Shown piece after piece: positions 17,190 to 25,491 of a stretch of 64,000 nt of DNA. A program made the position numbers and the translations under genes. The notes under the pieces were generated by a model, which was not told where the DNA came from, did not search any database, and was given only the letters and a program-made list of their open reading frames with translations. Source of the stretch: Paracoccus sp041927875 (GTDB lineage: Bacteria; Pseudomonadota; Alphaproteobacteria; Rhodobacterales; Rhodobacteraceae); the NCBI RefSeq assembly GCF_041927875.1, contig NZ_JBHFHN010000003.1, one strand, 5' to 3'. How positions within the stretch are numbered: position 1 is the stretch's first letter; each line of letters begins with the position of its first letter.

Positions 17190-17309
17190 TCCCCCCACAT
17201 GCCGCTTCGCAAATTGCGCTTACTGCTGCGTTTTCTTTTCCCGCCGTGGAACTGTCCCGCAAATCTGGCGTTGGTCATCCAAATCGAACCTTCATCAGGA
17301 GTGACCGAC

Positions 17310-17648
17310 ATGAGCGCCCAAGACGCTGCCCGCACCGCCAAGAAAGCCGCCGAAGACACCGCCGAAGATCTGCGCGATGCCGCCCGTACCGCCGCCTCGG
17401 GCGCGCGCGAGGCTGCTGCCGACGCCGCCGAAGTGGCGCGCGAAAAGGCCCGCGAATATTCGGAAGCCGCCCGCGCCAAGGCCGCCGATCTTTACGCCGC
17501 CGGCGAAGCGCGCCTGACCGATGCCGCCGCCCGCGCCGAAGACATGTATGGCGAAATCAGCGACATGGTTCGCCGTCAGCCCGCCGCCGCCCTGGGCGTC
17601 GCCGCTGGCGTCGGCTTCCTGGTCGGCCTGCTGCTGGCCCGTCGTTGA
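17310..17648 (+). CDS. YqjD/ElaB/DUF883-like membrane-anchored protein
   Basis: A 112-aa protein: residues 1-85 are a long, Ala/Glu/Arg-rich amphipathic helix with heptad character, and residues 90-110 form a C-terminal hydrophobic anchor with glycines (ALGVAAGVGFLVGLLLARR). This is the plan of DUF883 proteins such as E. coli YqjD, which tether ribosomes to the inner membrane in stationary phase. ATG 17310 is preferred over GTG 17301 because tcagga lies 9 bases upstream. The next gene, 21 bp on, is a membrane protein of the kind often paired with it. Confidence 0.82.
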   Translation: MSAQDAARTAKKAAEDTAEDLRDAARTAASGAREAAADAAEVAREKAREYSEAARAKAADLYAAGEARLTDAAARAEDMYGEISDMVRRQPAAALGVAAGVGFLVGLLLARR

Positions 17649-17669
17649 TCCAGGGAAAGGGCTGAACCG

Positions 17670-18194
17670 ATGTTCAACTATGTCAAGAACATGAAGGCGT
17701 CGGTTCAGGATGCCGTTGCGCGTTATGGCATGATGGCTGGCGCCGGGGCGATCCTTGTTGTCGCCCTGGGCTTCCTTCTGGGTGCGCTGTGGGTGTTCGC
17801 CGCGCGGGAATGGGGGGCGCTGATTACCAACCTGGCCTTTGCGGGCGGCTTCACGCTGATCGCGTTGATCATGTTCGCCGTCGCCCGCGCCCGCCGCGTG
17901 GAACCGCCGACGGTCGAGGATCTGCGCGACGAGGTGCAGGCCCGCATCGCCGAAACCGCCAGCAATCTGGTCAGCACCGCCGAACACAAGGTCAACCGCT
18001 TTGTGTCGCAGGCCGAATACCGGGTGTCGTCGCTGGCGAAATCGGCGGGCGATCAGATGAGCCAGGCCGCAGGCTTTGCGCCCGAGCTGTTGCAGACGGC
18101 GCGTGATAAAAGCTTCAAGGCCGGGGTCATTCCGCCGCTGCTGGGGGCCTTCATGGTCGGGCTGAACATCGCCGTCAGGATGCGCCGCCGCTAA
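17670..18194 (+). CDS. phage-holin-superfamily-III-like membrane protein
   Basis: A 174-aa protein with two adjacent membrane segments (about residues 19-43 and 50-70), then a long charged helical domain with Val/Glu/Ala repeats, and a last hydrophobic stretch near residues 152-170. Such proteins are often named 'phage holin family' by similarity to Actinobacterial Holin-X; here the pairing with the DUF883 protein argues for a cell-envelope role, not lysis. agggaaagg lies 8 bases before the ATG. No phage genes are nearby. Confidence 0.7.
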   Translation: MFNYVKNMKASVQDAVARYGMMAGAGAILVVALGFLLGALWVFAAREWGALITNLAFAGGFTLIALIMFAVARARRVEPPTVEDLRDEVQARIAETASNLVSTAEHKVNRFVSQAEYRVSSLAKSAGDQMSQAAGFAPELLQTARDKSFKAGVIPPLLGAFMVGLNIAVRMRRR

Positions 18195-18200
18195 GGCGCA

Positions 18201-18638
18201 TCAGTCGATCAGCGCCGCCATCAGCGCGGCCAGATCGTCACCGGCAAAGGGCGAGGGCAGGATATGGTCGGCCTCGGCCAGATCATCTTCGGCATAGCCG
18301 CTGACCAGCACCAGCACGGCGTCCTGCTCCCTGGCCTTGTCCGCAATCCCCGCCGCCCGGCGATCTTCGGGCCGGGCCGAGATCACCAGGACCAGACGCC
18401 GACCCGCCGCCTGCGCATCCGCCGCGCCAGATGCTGCGGCTGCATCATGGCCAACCAGTCGCTCGCTCAGCGCCGCCAGGCTGGGCAGCGCCTCGGCCTG
18501 ACAGCCAGGCGCACAGTCCTGAAAGCCGGCGATCATGTCCTGGGCGACGAAGCTGTTGGATTCGACGATCAGCAGATGCAGCCCGCGTCCAGGCTGCGGA
18601 ACGTGTGGATCAAGGTTCTGCGGGGTCGGATCGGACAT
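18201..18638 (-). CDS. degenerate receiver-domain-like protein
   Basis: A 145-aa protein whose pattern LHLLIVESNSFVAQDMI (residues 20-36), LVLVISA and AVLVLVSGY resembles the beta strands of a response-regulator receiver. Acidic-pocket and phosphoacceptor residues are not in place: the first strand ends in Glu-Ser, the middle strand has no Asp, and the last strand has Ser where Lys is usual. It may be a phosphorylation-independent receiver. The start at 18638 gives a family-like length; an in-frame start at 18692 is possible. It is divergent from the Crp/Fnr gene, with 102 bp between. Confidence 0.6.
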   Translation of the reverse strand: MSDPTPQNLDPHVPQPGRGLHLLIVESNSFVAQDMIAGFQDCAPGCQAEALPSLAALSERLVGHDAAAASGAADAQAAGRRLVLVISARPEDRRAAGIADKAREQDAVLVLVSGYAEDDLAEADHILPSPFAGDDLAALMAALID

Positions 18639-18740
18639 GGAAACAAAGGGCCTTTCGACGACGAATCGCACAGATCTATTGTCGGCGATCATATTGCCGC
18701 GTTCCGGTTGTGCATTAAACTATGACATAGGGGAAAGCCG

Positions 18741-19472
18741 ATGACGACGCCTTGCCACGATTGCCCTTTGCGCTGCCACGATCTGTTCGAGCCGCTGACC
18801 GCGGACGAGATCGCCTTGAACCAGCGTCTGAAGGCAGGCGAGATGACCGTCGATCCCCAGGCCATCCTGCTGATGGAGGGCGCGCCCAGCCCGCATATGA
18901 TGACCGTTCTTGACGGGATGGGCCTGCGCTACAAGCTGCTGCCGGATGGCGAACGGCAGGTTCTGAACTTTGTTTTCCCCGGCGATTTCCTTGGCTTGCA
19001 GGCAGGCACCATGGGTGAGATGCGCCACAGCGTGATCGCCGTCACGCCGATGACCGTCTGCCTGTTCCGCCGCAGCGATCTGGAAACCATGGTGCGCGCG
19101 GTGCCGCAGCGGGCGCTGGATCTGGCCCATATCTCGACTGTCGAGGAACATTTCCTGGGCGAGGCCCTGGCGCGCGTCGGCCAACAATCCGCGACCGAGC
19201 GGATGGCTTGGGCGCTGCTGCGTGTTTTCTGCCGCCTGCGCGCCATCGGCATGTCGGCCGATAATCGCGTGCCCTTCCCCTATCGTCAGCGCGACCTGGC
19301 CGATGCGCTTGGCCTGTCGCTGGTCCATACCAACAAGACGCTGGCGCGGCTGCGCGAAAGCGGCGTCGCGGATTGGGCCGGAGGCTGGCTGATCGTGCAT
19401 GACATCGCCCGGCTGTCCGACATTGCCGAGGCCACGCCCGACGATCTGCTGACCCGCCGCCCGCTGTTCTGA
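18741..19472 (+). CDS. Crp/Fnr-family transcriptional regulator
   Basis: A 243-aa regulator with a cyclic-nucleotide-binding-type sensor (residues 20-140) and a C-terminal winged helix. Near the N-terminus are Cys5, Cys8 and Cys12 (CHDCPLRC), and another Cys falls in MTVCLF at the place of FNR Cys122, so a [4Fe-4S] oxygen sensor is possible. The recognition helix reads SLVHTNKTLARL and lacks the ExxSR of FNR, so the DNA site should differ from a classical FNR box. It is divergently placed from the receiver-like gene; its targets are unknown. Confidence 0.88.
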   Translation: MTTPCHDCPLRCHDLFEPLTADEIALNQRLKAGEMTVDPQAILLMEGAPSPHMMTVLDGMGLRYKLLPDGERQVLNFVFPGDFLGLQAGTMGEMRHSVIAVTPMTVCLFRRSDLETMVRAVPQRALDLAHISTVEEHFLGEALARVGQQSATERMAWALLRVFCRLRAIGMSADNRVPFPYRQRDLADALGLSLVHTNKTLARLRESGVADWAGGWLIVHDIARLSDIAEATPDDLLTRRPLF

Positions 19473-19566
19473 CGACCTTTGCCGCAGCGCGGCAATCAGG
19501 GCTTGGCGCGCCACCAGCTTTTTGCCATCAAGGCCCCTGCGCCAGCGACGGCGCGGTGGGGGGCGA

Positions 19567-20244
19567 ATGATCCGGATCGACGACGTGCATCTGGCGCTCG
19601 GTGGGCGGACGGTCCTGGACGGGATCGACCTGACCCTGACGGAAGGCCGGATTGGCCTGATCGGTGCCAATGGCAGCGGCAAAAGCACGCTGGCGCGGCT
19701 GCTGAATGGCCTGATCCTGCCCGACCGGGGCCGCGTGACTGTTGACGGGCTGGACAGCCGCCGCGATGGTCGCGCCCTGCGCCGCCAGGTCGGCTTTGTC
19801 TTTCAGAACCCCGACAACCAGATCGTCATGCCCACCGTGGCCGAAGATCTGGCCTTTGGCCTGACCCATCTTGGTCTGCCCCGCGACCAGATCGCCGCCC
19901 GCACCGATGAGGCCTTGCGCCGTCACGGCCTGTGGGATCTGCGCGATCACCCCGCCCATCAGCTTTCGGGCGGACAAAAGCAGCTTCTGGCGATTGCCGG
20001 GGTGCTGGCGATGCAGCCCGCGCGCATTGTTCTGGATGAGCCGACCACCCTGTTGGACCTGCGCAACGCCCGCGACATCGCCCGCAGACTGGCGGCGCTG
20101 GATCAGAAACTGGTAGTGGTCACGCATGATCTGGACCTGCTGGCCGATTTCGACCGCGTGGTGATGATCGAGGCTGGCCGCGTCGCCGCCGATGGCCCGC
20201 CCGGCCCGGTGCTGGCCGAATACGCCGCGCGGATGACCGGATGA
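19567..20244 (+). CDS. bioM: biotin ECF transporter, ATPase subunit
   Basis: A 225-aa ABC ATPase energising biotin uptake. Walker A is GANGSGKST (residues 34-42), the signature is LSGGQKQ, and Walker B ends in VLDEPTTLLD. Q-loop FVFQNPDNQIVMPTVAED is typical of energy-coupling-factor ATPases. The order ATPase, T component, BioY with ATGA overlaps is that of bioMNY studied in Rhodobacter capsulatus. ATG 19567 is used. I see no palindromic BioR site (TTATnnATAA type) in the 90 bp upstream. Confidence 0.94.
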   Translation: MIRIDDVHLALGGRTVLDGIDLTLTEGRIGLIGANGSGKSTLARLLNGLILPDRGRVTVDGLDSRRDGRALRRQVGFVFQNPDNQIVMPTVAEDLAFGLTHLGLPRDQIAARTDEALRRHGLWDLRDHPAHQLSGGQKQLLAIAGVLAMQPARIVLDEPTTLLDLRNARDIARRLAALDQKLVVVTHDLDLLADFDRVVMIEAGRVAADGPPGPVLAEYAARMTG

Positions 20245-20873
20245 ACGGCCTTTACCATCCCGGCGACAGCCTGATTCACCGCCTTCCCGCCGGTGCCAAG
20301 CTGGTGGCCCTGGCGGCTGCGGGAACGCTGATGGTCCTGACCGCCGCACCGGCGGTGATCGGCGGTTTTCTGGTGGCGGTGCTGGCACTTTATGCGGCGG
20401 CGCAGGCGCCCGCGCGGCTGATCTGGGCGCAGATCCGGCCGCTGATCTGGGTGCTGGCCATCCTGTTTGCCGCGCAATGGGTCTTTGTGGGGCCGCTGCC
20501 CGCCGTTGTCATCGTCACCCGCCTGGCCGGGCTGGTGCTGCTGGCCGGGCTGGTGACACTGACCACCCGGTCCAGCGCGATGATCGACACCATGACCCGC
20601 GCGCTGTCGCCGCTGGCGCGGTTCGGGCTGCGCCCCGCGCGGATCAGCCTGACGCTTTCCCTTGCCCTGCGCTTCATCCCGGTCATGGCCCAGATCACCG
20701 ATGAGGTCCGCCAGGCGCAGCGCGCGCGCGGGCTGGATCGGTCGATCATCGCGCTGACCGTGCCGGTGATCGTGCGGATGCTGAAGATGGCCGATGACAT
20801 CGCCCAAGCCATCGACGCGCGCGGCTTTGACAGCCCCGCAACCCCCCTCCCAACCAAAGGACAAGACGAATGA
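20241..20873 (+). CDS. bioN: biotin ECF transporter, transmembrane T component
   Basis: A 210-aa integral membrane protein coupling BioM to BioY. Four to five hydrophobic segments lie between residues 20 and 110; two conserved Ala-Arg-x motifs are expected in the C-terminal helices and QAQRARGLD (about residues 156-164) is one of them, with IDARGFD near the end as the second. Start and stop overlap the neighbouring genes by ATGA, so the three are translationally coupled. Confidence 0.92.
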   Translation: MNGLYHPGDSLIHRLPAGAKLVALAAAGTLMVLTAAPAVIGGFLVAVLALYAAAQAPARLIWAQIRPLIWVLAILFAAQWVFVGPLPAVVIVTRLAGLVLLAGLVTLTTRSSAMIDTMTRALSPLARFGLRPARISLTLSLALRFIPVMAQITDEVRQAQRARGLDRSIIALTVPVIVRMLKMADDIAQAIDARGFDSPATPLPTKGQDE

Positions 20874-21409
20874 CCACACGCGACCTGGTTCACATTGCGC
20901 TGTTCGCGGCGCTGACCGCCGCTTTGGGGCTGTTTCCGCCCCTGACCATGCCGGTGACCGGCGTGCCGGTGACGGCGCAATCCATGGGCGTGATGCTGGC
21001 CGGGGCACTGGTGGGCGCGCGTCGCGGCGGTCTGGCCCTGGTGCTGTTCGTGGCCCTTGTCGCCGTGGGCCTGCCGCTGATGGCGGGCGGTCGCGGAGGC
21101 CTTGGCGTGCTGCAAGGCCCCAGCGGCGGCTTTGTGCTGGGCTTCCCGGTCGCGGCTTTCGTCATCGGCTGGCTGTTTGACCGCCACCGTGGCGCGCCGG
21201 TGCCAGTCGGCCTGGCGATCGGCTATCTGCTGCTGGGCGGCGTCGCGGTGCTGTATCTGATCGGCGTGCCGTGGCTTGCGATGGTCGGCGGGCTGCCCTT
21301 TGACAAGGCGCTGATCGGCTCGGCCGTCTATCTGCCGGGCGACCTGCTGAAGGCAGTGCTGACCGCGCTGATCGCCCGCGCCGTGCGCCGCGCCTATCCG
21401 GGGCTGTGA
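20870..21409 (+). CDS. bioY: biotin transporter substrate-binding subunit BioY
   Basis: A 179-aa S component with six predicted membrane segments that binds biotin with high affinity. The family pattern PLTMPVTGVPVTAQSMGVMLAG, split at residues 24-45, and the LQGPSGGFVLGFPVAAF region are clear. It starts by ATGA overlap with bioN. Its 3' end overlaps the convergent thioesterase gene by 16 bp. With bioM and bioN it makes a complete biotin importer; no biotin synthesis gene lies in the window. Confidence 0.95.
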   Translation: MTTRDLVHIALFAALTAALGLFPPLTMPVTGVPVTAQSMGVMLAGALVGARRGGLALVLFVALVAVGLPLMAGGRGGLGVLQGPSGGFVLGFPVAAFVIGWLFDRHRGAPVPVGLAIGYLLLGGVAVLYLIGVPWLAMVGGLPFDKALIGSAVYLPGDLLKAVLTALIARAVRRAYPGL

Positions 21410-21801
21410 TCGGACGCCAGCCCCTGCCGCAGCCGGTCGGGCAGCGGCACGGGGCGGCGGTGGCCCGCATCCAGTGCCACCCAGGTCACATCGGCGCGGG
21501 CGCGCAGATCGCCGCCCGCGCCGGTCAGATCGACCTGAAAGCCAAGGCTGGTGGTGCCGATCCGCAGGATCCGCACCGCCAGATGCAGCACGTCGCCAAA
21601 GCCCGTCGGCGCGTGAAAAACGACCGAGGCCGCCTTGACCGCAAAGATAACCGGCCCTTTCGGATCAATCACTTGAGCCATCCCGCGCGCGGCCAGATGC
21701 GCGGTGATCGCGGCCTCGGCATAGGCCAGATGCGTGGCGTTGTGCAGATGTCCGTGCAGGTCGACATCGCGAAACGGCACCGTGACGACAAGATCAGGCA
21801 T
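21394..21801 (-). CDS. hot-dog-fold acyl-CoA thioesterase
   Basis: A 135-aa protein of the 4-hydroxybenzoyl-CoA thioesterase/YbgC type. The signature FRDVDLHGHLHNATHLAYAE (residues 9-28) holds the catalytic Asp. The start at 21801 gives a family-length protein; a frame open to 21888 would overlap the divergent reductase. It is convergent with bioY (16-bp overlap) and divergent from the acyl-CoA module, with 51 bp between, so a shared promoter region and related substrates are plausible. The acyl substrate is unknown. Confidence 0.82.
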   Translation of the reverse strand: MPDLVVTVPFRDVDLHGHLHNATHLAYAEAAITAHLAARGMAQVIDPKGPVIFAVKAASVVFHAPTGFGDVLHLAVRILRIGTTSLGFQVDLTGAGGDLRARADVTWVALDAGHRRPVPLPDRLRQGLASDHSPG

Positions 21802-21852
21802 CCCCCACCCCCGGCTTGCGCAATGCGCGCCAAAGCGGTCTAACCCAAGCCG

Positions 21853-22878
21853 ATGCCCCCTGACCAGAGCCGCGCCTTGCCCGACCACCCCACCCTTGCC
21901 ACCGCGCTGACCGCCGACCGCTTCGGCCCCGCCGATCAGGTGATCCGCGCCGTCACCGCGCCGCTGCCTGCACCCGGTCCGGGTCAGGTTGCGCTGTCGC
22001 TGATCGCGGCCTCGATCAACCCCTCGGATCTGATCAGCCTGTCGGGCGCCTATGCCGCGCGGTTGAGCCTGCCGATGGTCGGCGGCTATGAAAGCGTGGC
22101 GCGGGTGATCGCCTGCGGGCCGGGCGTGACCGGGCTTGCGCCGGGGGATCGGGTCTGGCCGCTGGGCGGGCCGGGCGCCTGGGCAAGCGCCCGGCTGGCC
22201 GATGCCGACTGGTGTATCCGGGTCGACCCGCGGCTGGGTGACGATCAGGCCGCGACCGCCTATGTAAACCCGCTGACCGCCTGGCTGATGCTGGATGACG
22301 CCCAGATCACCCCCCAGACCCGGCTGGTGGTCAGCGCCGCGGGTTCGGTCATCGGGCGGATGATCCTGCGGCTGGCGACCCGGCGCGGGCTGCGGCCGGT
22401 TGCGGTGCTGCGCAGCCCGGCCAGCGTGGGTCGGCTGGCCGAGCTGGATCTTGCGGGCATCATCACCGACCCCGACCCCGGCCCGGCGCTATCACGGGTC
22501 TGGGGCGGCGCGGGGGCGGATCTGGCGCTGGATTGCGTCGGCGGCGCGACCGGCCATGCGCTGATGGCGGCGCTGCGGCCCGGTGGGCGGCTGGTGCATT
22601 ACGGTCTGCTGTCGGGCCAGCCGATCGGCACCAGCCAGCCGCTGCGCCGCGATGTCACATTCCAGCTTTTCGTGCTGCGCAACTGGGTTCACGCCCGCCC
22701 GCGCGCAGAGCTGGCCGCAGCGATGGCGGACCTTGTTCCGCTGATCCTCGACGGCACATTGGCGACAAAGGTCGCGGGCCGCATGCCGCTTGGCCAGTTT
22801 GGCGATGCCCTGGCGCGGCTGGCCGAACCCGGTCGTGACGGCAAGTGGCTGCTGATACCGGATGCGCCATGCCGCTAA
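21853..22878 (+). CDS. MDR-family enoyl reductase/quinone oxidoreductase-like
   Basis: A 341-aa medium-chain dehydrogenase/reductase. The GroES-like half has SINPSDLISLSG (about residues 54-65) and GYESVARV, as in trans-2-enoyl-CoA reductases (MECR/Etr1) and quinone oxidoreductases; no structural zinc cysteines are seen. The Rossmann half starts around residue 155 with SAAGSVIGRM. NADPH-dependent reduction of an enoyl-CoA is the best guess. It is first in a four-gene run; its 3' end overlaps the ligase start by 10 bp. Family members are annotated loosely, so the substrate is open. Confidence 0.8.
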   Translation: MPPDQSRALPDHPTLATALTADRFGPADQVIRAVTAPLPAPGPGQVALSLIAASINPSDLISLSGAYAARLSLPMVGGYESVARVIACGPGVTGLAPGDRVWPLGGPGAWASARLADADWCIRVDPRLGDDQAATAYVNPLTAWLMLDDAQITPQTRLVVSAAGSVIGRMILRLATRRGLRPVAVLRSPASVGRLAELDLAGIITDPDPGPALSRVWGGAGADLALDCVGGATGHALMAALRPGGRLVHYGLLSGQPIGTSQPLRRDVTFQLFVLRNWVHARPRAELAAAMADLVPLILDGTLATKVAGRMPLGQFGDALARLAEPGRDGKWLLIPDAPCR

Positions 22879-24344
22879 GCCGCGCCCTGCCTGACCATGC
22901 CGCGACCCAAGGCGACGCCCCTGCCCTGCGCCTGGGCGATCTGGCGCTGGATCGGGCGGGCTTGCACGCGGCGGCGGGCGGTGTGGCGGGGCTGGTGGCC
23001 GGGCTGCCTCCGCGCGGCGGGGCCACACCCGGCTGGCCGCTGGTCGCGCTGATCGCGGGCAATCATCCGCAGGCGGCGGTCTGGATCACGGCGGCCCTTG
23101 CCCACCCTTTCTGCATCGCGCTGCTGGACCCGGCCTGGCCCTCGACGCAGATCGCCGCCGTGCTGGCGCGGCTAAGGCCCGATCTGGTGCTGGTCGCGGA
23201 TGAGCGCGCGCACGACGCCGCCACGGGCCACCCGACCCGCGACCTGCGCGACCCTCTGCCCACACCCGCGCCGATCACCAGCCCGCCCGCGCCTGATGAC
23301 AGCCCGTTCTTCATCGGCTTCACCTCTGGCTCGACCGGGCTGCCCAAGGCATTTCTGCGTCAGCGCGGCCAGTGGCGGGCCAGCCTGCGCGCCGGTCATG
23401 ATCATTTCGGCCTGACGCCCGCCACCGCCACGCTAGCCCCCGGCCCGCTGGCGCATGGGCTGACGCTGTATGCCTTGGCCGAGACGCTGCACGCCGGGGC
23501 CGCCTTCACCGGGCTGACGCGGTTCAGCCCCAAGGCGATGGCGCGCGCGCTGACCGGCCAGCGGCGGCTGGTCGGGGTGCCGACGATGATGGCGGCGATG
23601 ATCGCTGTGCATCGTGCGACCGGCGCGACTTTCCCCGCGCTGACCGCCATCACCTGTGCGGGCGCCCGGCTGGACGGCGCGCTGATCGCCGCGCTTGCCG
23701 GTCCGGCGCCCCAGGCCCGTGTCACCGATTATTACGGCGCATCCGAACTGGGCTTTGTCACCACCGCCACGCATCCCCTTGGCCGGGCCGATCCGGCGCT
23801 TGGCTGCGGGCGCGCCTTTCCGGGGGTCGATCTGGCGATCCGTGACGGCCTTGTCTGGGTGCGCAGCCCGCTGGTGCTGGACGGCTATCTGTGGGGCGGT
23901 GACGCGACCGGTCTGCGCTGCGACGGCGATTGGCGTAGCGTTGGCGATCTGGGGCGGCTGGACGCGGCGGGGCGACTGCACCTGCTGGGGCGCGCCGATG
24001 GCATGGTGGTGACCGGCGGGCGCAACATCCACCCCGATGCGGTCGCCGCCGGGCTGCGCGCCGCCGACCCCAAGCTGGCCGAGGTCGAGGTTCTGCCCCG
24101 CCCCGATGCCTATCTGGGGCAGGTGCTGGTGGCGGTGATCTTGGCCGACACGCCGCCCGACCCCGCCCTGCTGATGACCGCCGCCGCCCGTCACCTGCCG
24201 CGCCACGCCCTGCCGCGCGCGATCTGGTGGGCGCAGGCGCTGCCCCGCACCAGCAGCGGCAAGACCGCGCGGGCGACGCTTGCCGAATGGCTGGACCGCG
24301 CCGATTCCCATCTGACCCAGATCTGGCCCGACGCCGATGCGTGA
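22869..24344 (+). CDS. AMP-forming acyl-CoA synthetase/ligase
   Basis: A 491-aa ANL-superfamily enzyme that activates a carboxylic acid to acyl-CoA via acyl-AMP. The phosphate loop FTSGSTGLPKAF (about residues 146-157), YYGASELG, and the C-terminal SSGKTAR with the catalytic lysine are all intact. The protein is on the short side for the family, with a compact N-terminus. ATG 22869 is chosen; an earlier in-frame start at 22845 lies inside the reductase. It overlaps both neighbours. Which acid it activates cannot be read from sequence. Confidence 0.86.
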   Translation: MPLSRALPDHAATQGDAPALRLGDLALDRAGLHAAAGGVAGLVAGLPPRGGATPGWPLVALIAGNHPQAAVWITAALAHPFCIALLDPAWPSTQIAAVLARLRPDLVLVADERAHDAATGHPTRDLRDPLPTPAPITSPPAPDDSPFFIGFTSGSTGLPKAFLRQRGQWRASLRAGHDHFGLTPATATLAPGPLAHGLTLYALAETLHAGAAFTGLTRFSPKAMARALTGQRRLVGVPTMMAAMIAVHRATGATFPALTAITCAGARLDGALIAALAGPAPQARVTDYYGASELGFVTTATHPLGRADPALGCGRAFPGVDLAIRDGLVWVRSPLVLDGYLWGGDATGLRCDGDWRSVGDLGRLDAAGRLHLLGRADGMVVTGGRNIHPDAVAAGLRAADPKLAEVEVLPRPDAYLGQVLVAVILADTPPDPALLMTAAARHLPRHALPRAIWWAQALPRTSSGKTARATLAEWLDRADSHLTQIWPDADA

Positions 24345-25491
24345 CCTTCCCGCCGAGTGCCAACCCGTCATCATCGCCGCCCGCCGCAGCCCGATAACGC
24401 GCCGGGGCGGCGCGCTGTCGGCGCTGCCGCTTGAGGAACTGGCCGCCCCGGTGATCCGCGCGGCCCTGTCCGATGCCGGTCTGCCGGGCGATGCAATCAG
24501 CGATGTGATCCTGGGCAATGCGGTCGGTGGCGGCGGCAATATCGCGCGGCTGGCTGCCTTGCAGGCGGGGCTACCGCTGGCGGTGCCGGGCGTGACCGTC
24601 GACCGGCAATGCGGATCGGGGCTTGAGGCCGTGGTGCTGGCCTGCCGCCTGATCGCGGCGGGGGCGGGCGATGCCTATCTGGCGGGCGGGGTGGAAAGCA
24701 CCAGCCAGGCGCCGATCCGCGCCCGCCCCGGCCCGCCGCCCGAACCCTATGCGCGCGCCCGCTTTGCGCCCGATGCCATCGGCGATCCCGACATGATCGA
24801 GGCCGCCGACACCGTGGCCGCCCGCTTTGGCATCAGTCGCGCGCGTCAGGACGCCTTTGCGCTAAGCAGCCACCGCCGCGCCCTCGCCGCCGCCAAGGCC
24901 GGTCGCTTTGCCGCCGAGATCGTGCCCATGGCCGGGGTCCAGGTCGATGACGGCCCGCGCCCCACGACCAGCCTTCAGGCCCTGGCGGCGCTGCCCGCCC
25001 GCAGGCCCGGCGGCACGGTGACGGCGGGCAATGCCTGCCCCTTGAACGATGGCGCGGCTGTGCTGGCGATCACCAGCCGGGCGCGGGCGCGGGCGCTTGG
25101 TCACACCCGCGCGCTTGCCTTTGTCGATGCCGCCGCCGCCGGGGTCGATCCGAATATCCTGGGCATCGGTCCGGTCGCCGCCATGGCCGCGCTGCGCGCC
25201 CGACGCCCCGATCTGACCCCGGACGCGGCCCGCTTCATCGAGTTCAACGAGGCTTTCGCCGCGCAGGTTCTGGCCTCGCTGGACCAGATCGGGGTTGAGG
25301 CCGACCGGGTGAACCGCGACGGCGGGGCGATTGCGCTTGGCCATCCGTTCGGGGCCTCCGGCGCGGTGCTGGTGGTGCGGCTGATGGCGCAGGCGCGGGC
25401 CGATGGGAGGCCCGGCGATCTGGGGCTGGCGATGATGGGGATCGCGGGCGGCATCGGTCTGGCCGCCGCCTTCCGGGTAATCGCGCCATGA
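24337..25491 (+). CDS. thiolase-family protein lacking the second catalytic cysteine
   Basis: A 384-aa thiolase (acetyl-CoA acyltransferase family). The nucleophile Cys92 in DRQCGSG, the NEAF motif, and His336 in GHPFGASGA are present. The C-terminal motif that normally reads C-[IV]-G-G-G holds Gly368 instead of Cys (AMMGIAGGIG), so the acid/base cysteine of degradative and biosynthetic thiolases is missing. It may carry out a different condensation or a slower thiolysis. It overlaps the ligase by 8 bp and the SDR gene by ATGA, so the four products act together. Confidence 0.85.
   Translation: MRDLPAECQPVIIAARRSPITRRGGALSALPLEELAAPVIRAALSDAGLPGDAISDVILGNAVGGGGNIARLAALQAGLPLAVPGVTVDRQCGSGLEAVVLACRLIAAGAGDAYLAGGVESTSQAPIRARPGPPPEPYARARFAPDAIGDPDMIEAADTVAARFGISRARQDAFALSSHRRALAAAKAGRFAAEIVPMAGVQVDDGPRPTTSLQALAALPARRPGGTVTAGNACPLNDGAAVLAITSRARARALGHTRALAFVDAAAAGVDPNILGIGPVAAMAALRARRPDLTPDAARFIEFNEAFAAQVLASLDQIGVEADRVNRDGGAIALGHPFGASGAVLVVRLMAQARADGRPGDLGLAMMGIAGGIGLAAAFRVIAP

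Noticed and set aside
17670..18194. Phage lysis holin
   Set aside because: The family name is only by similarity; there are no phage genes near and the gene is paired with a DUF883 envelope protein.
19473..19566. BioR operator before bioM
   Set aside because: No TTATnnATAA-like palindrome found in the intergenic sequence.
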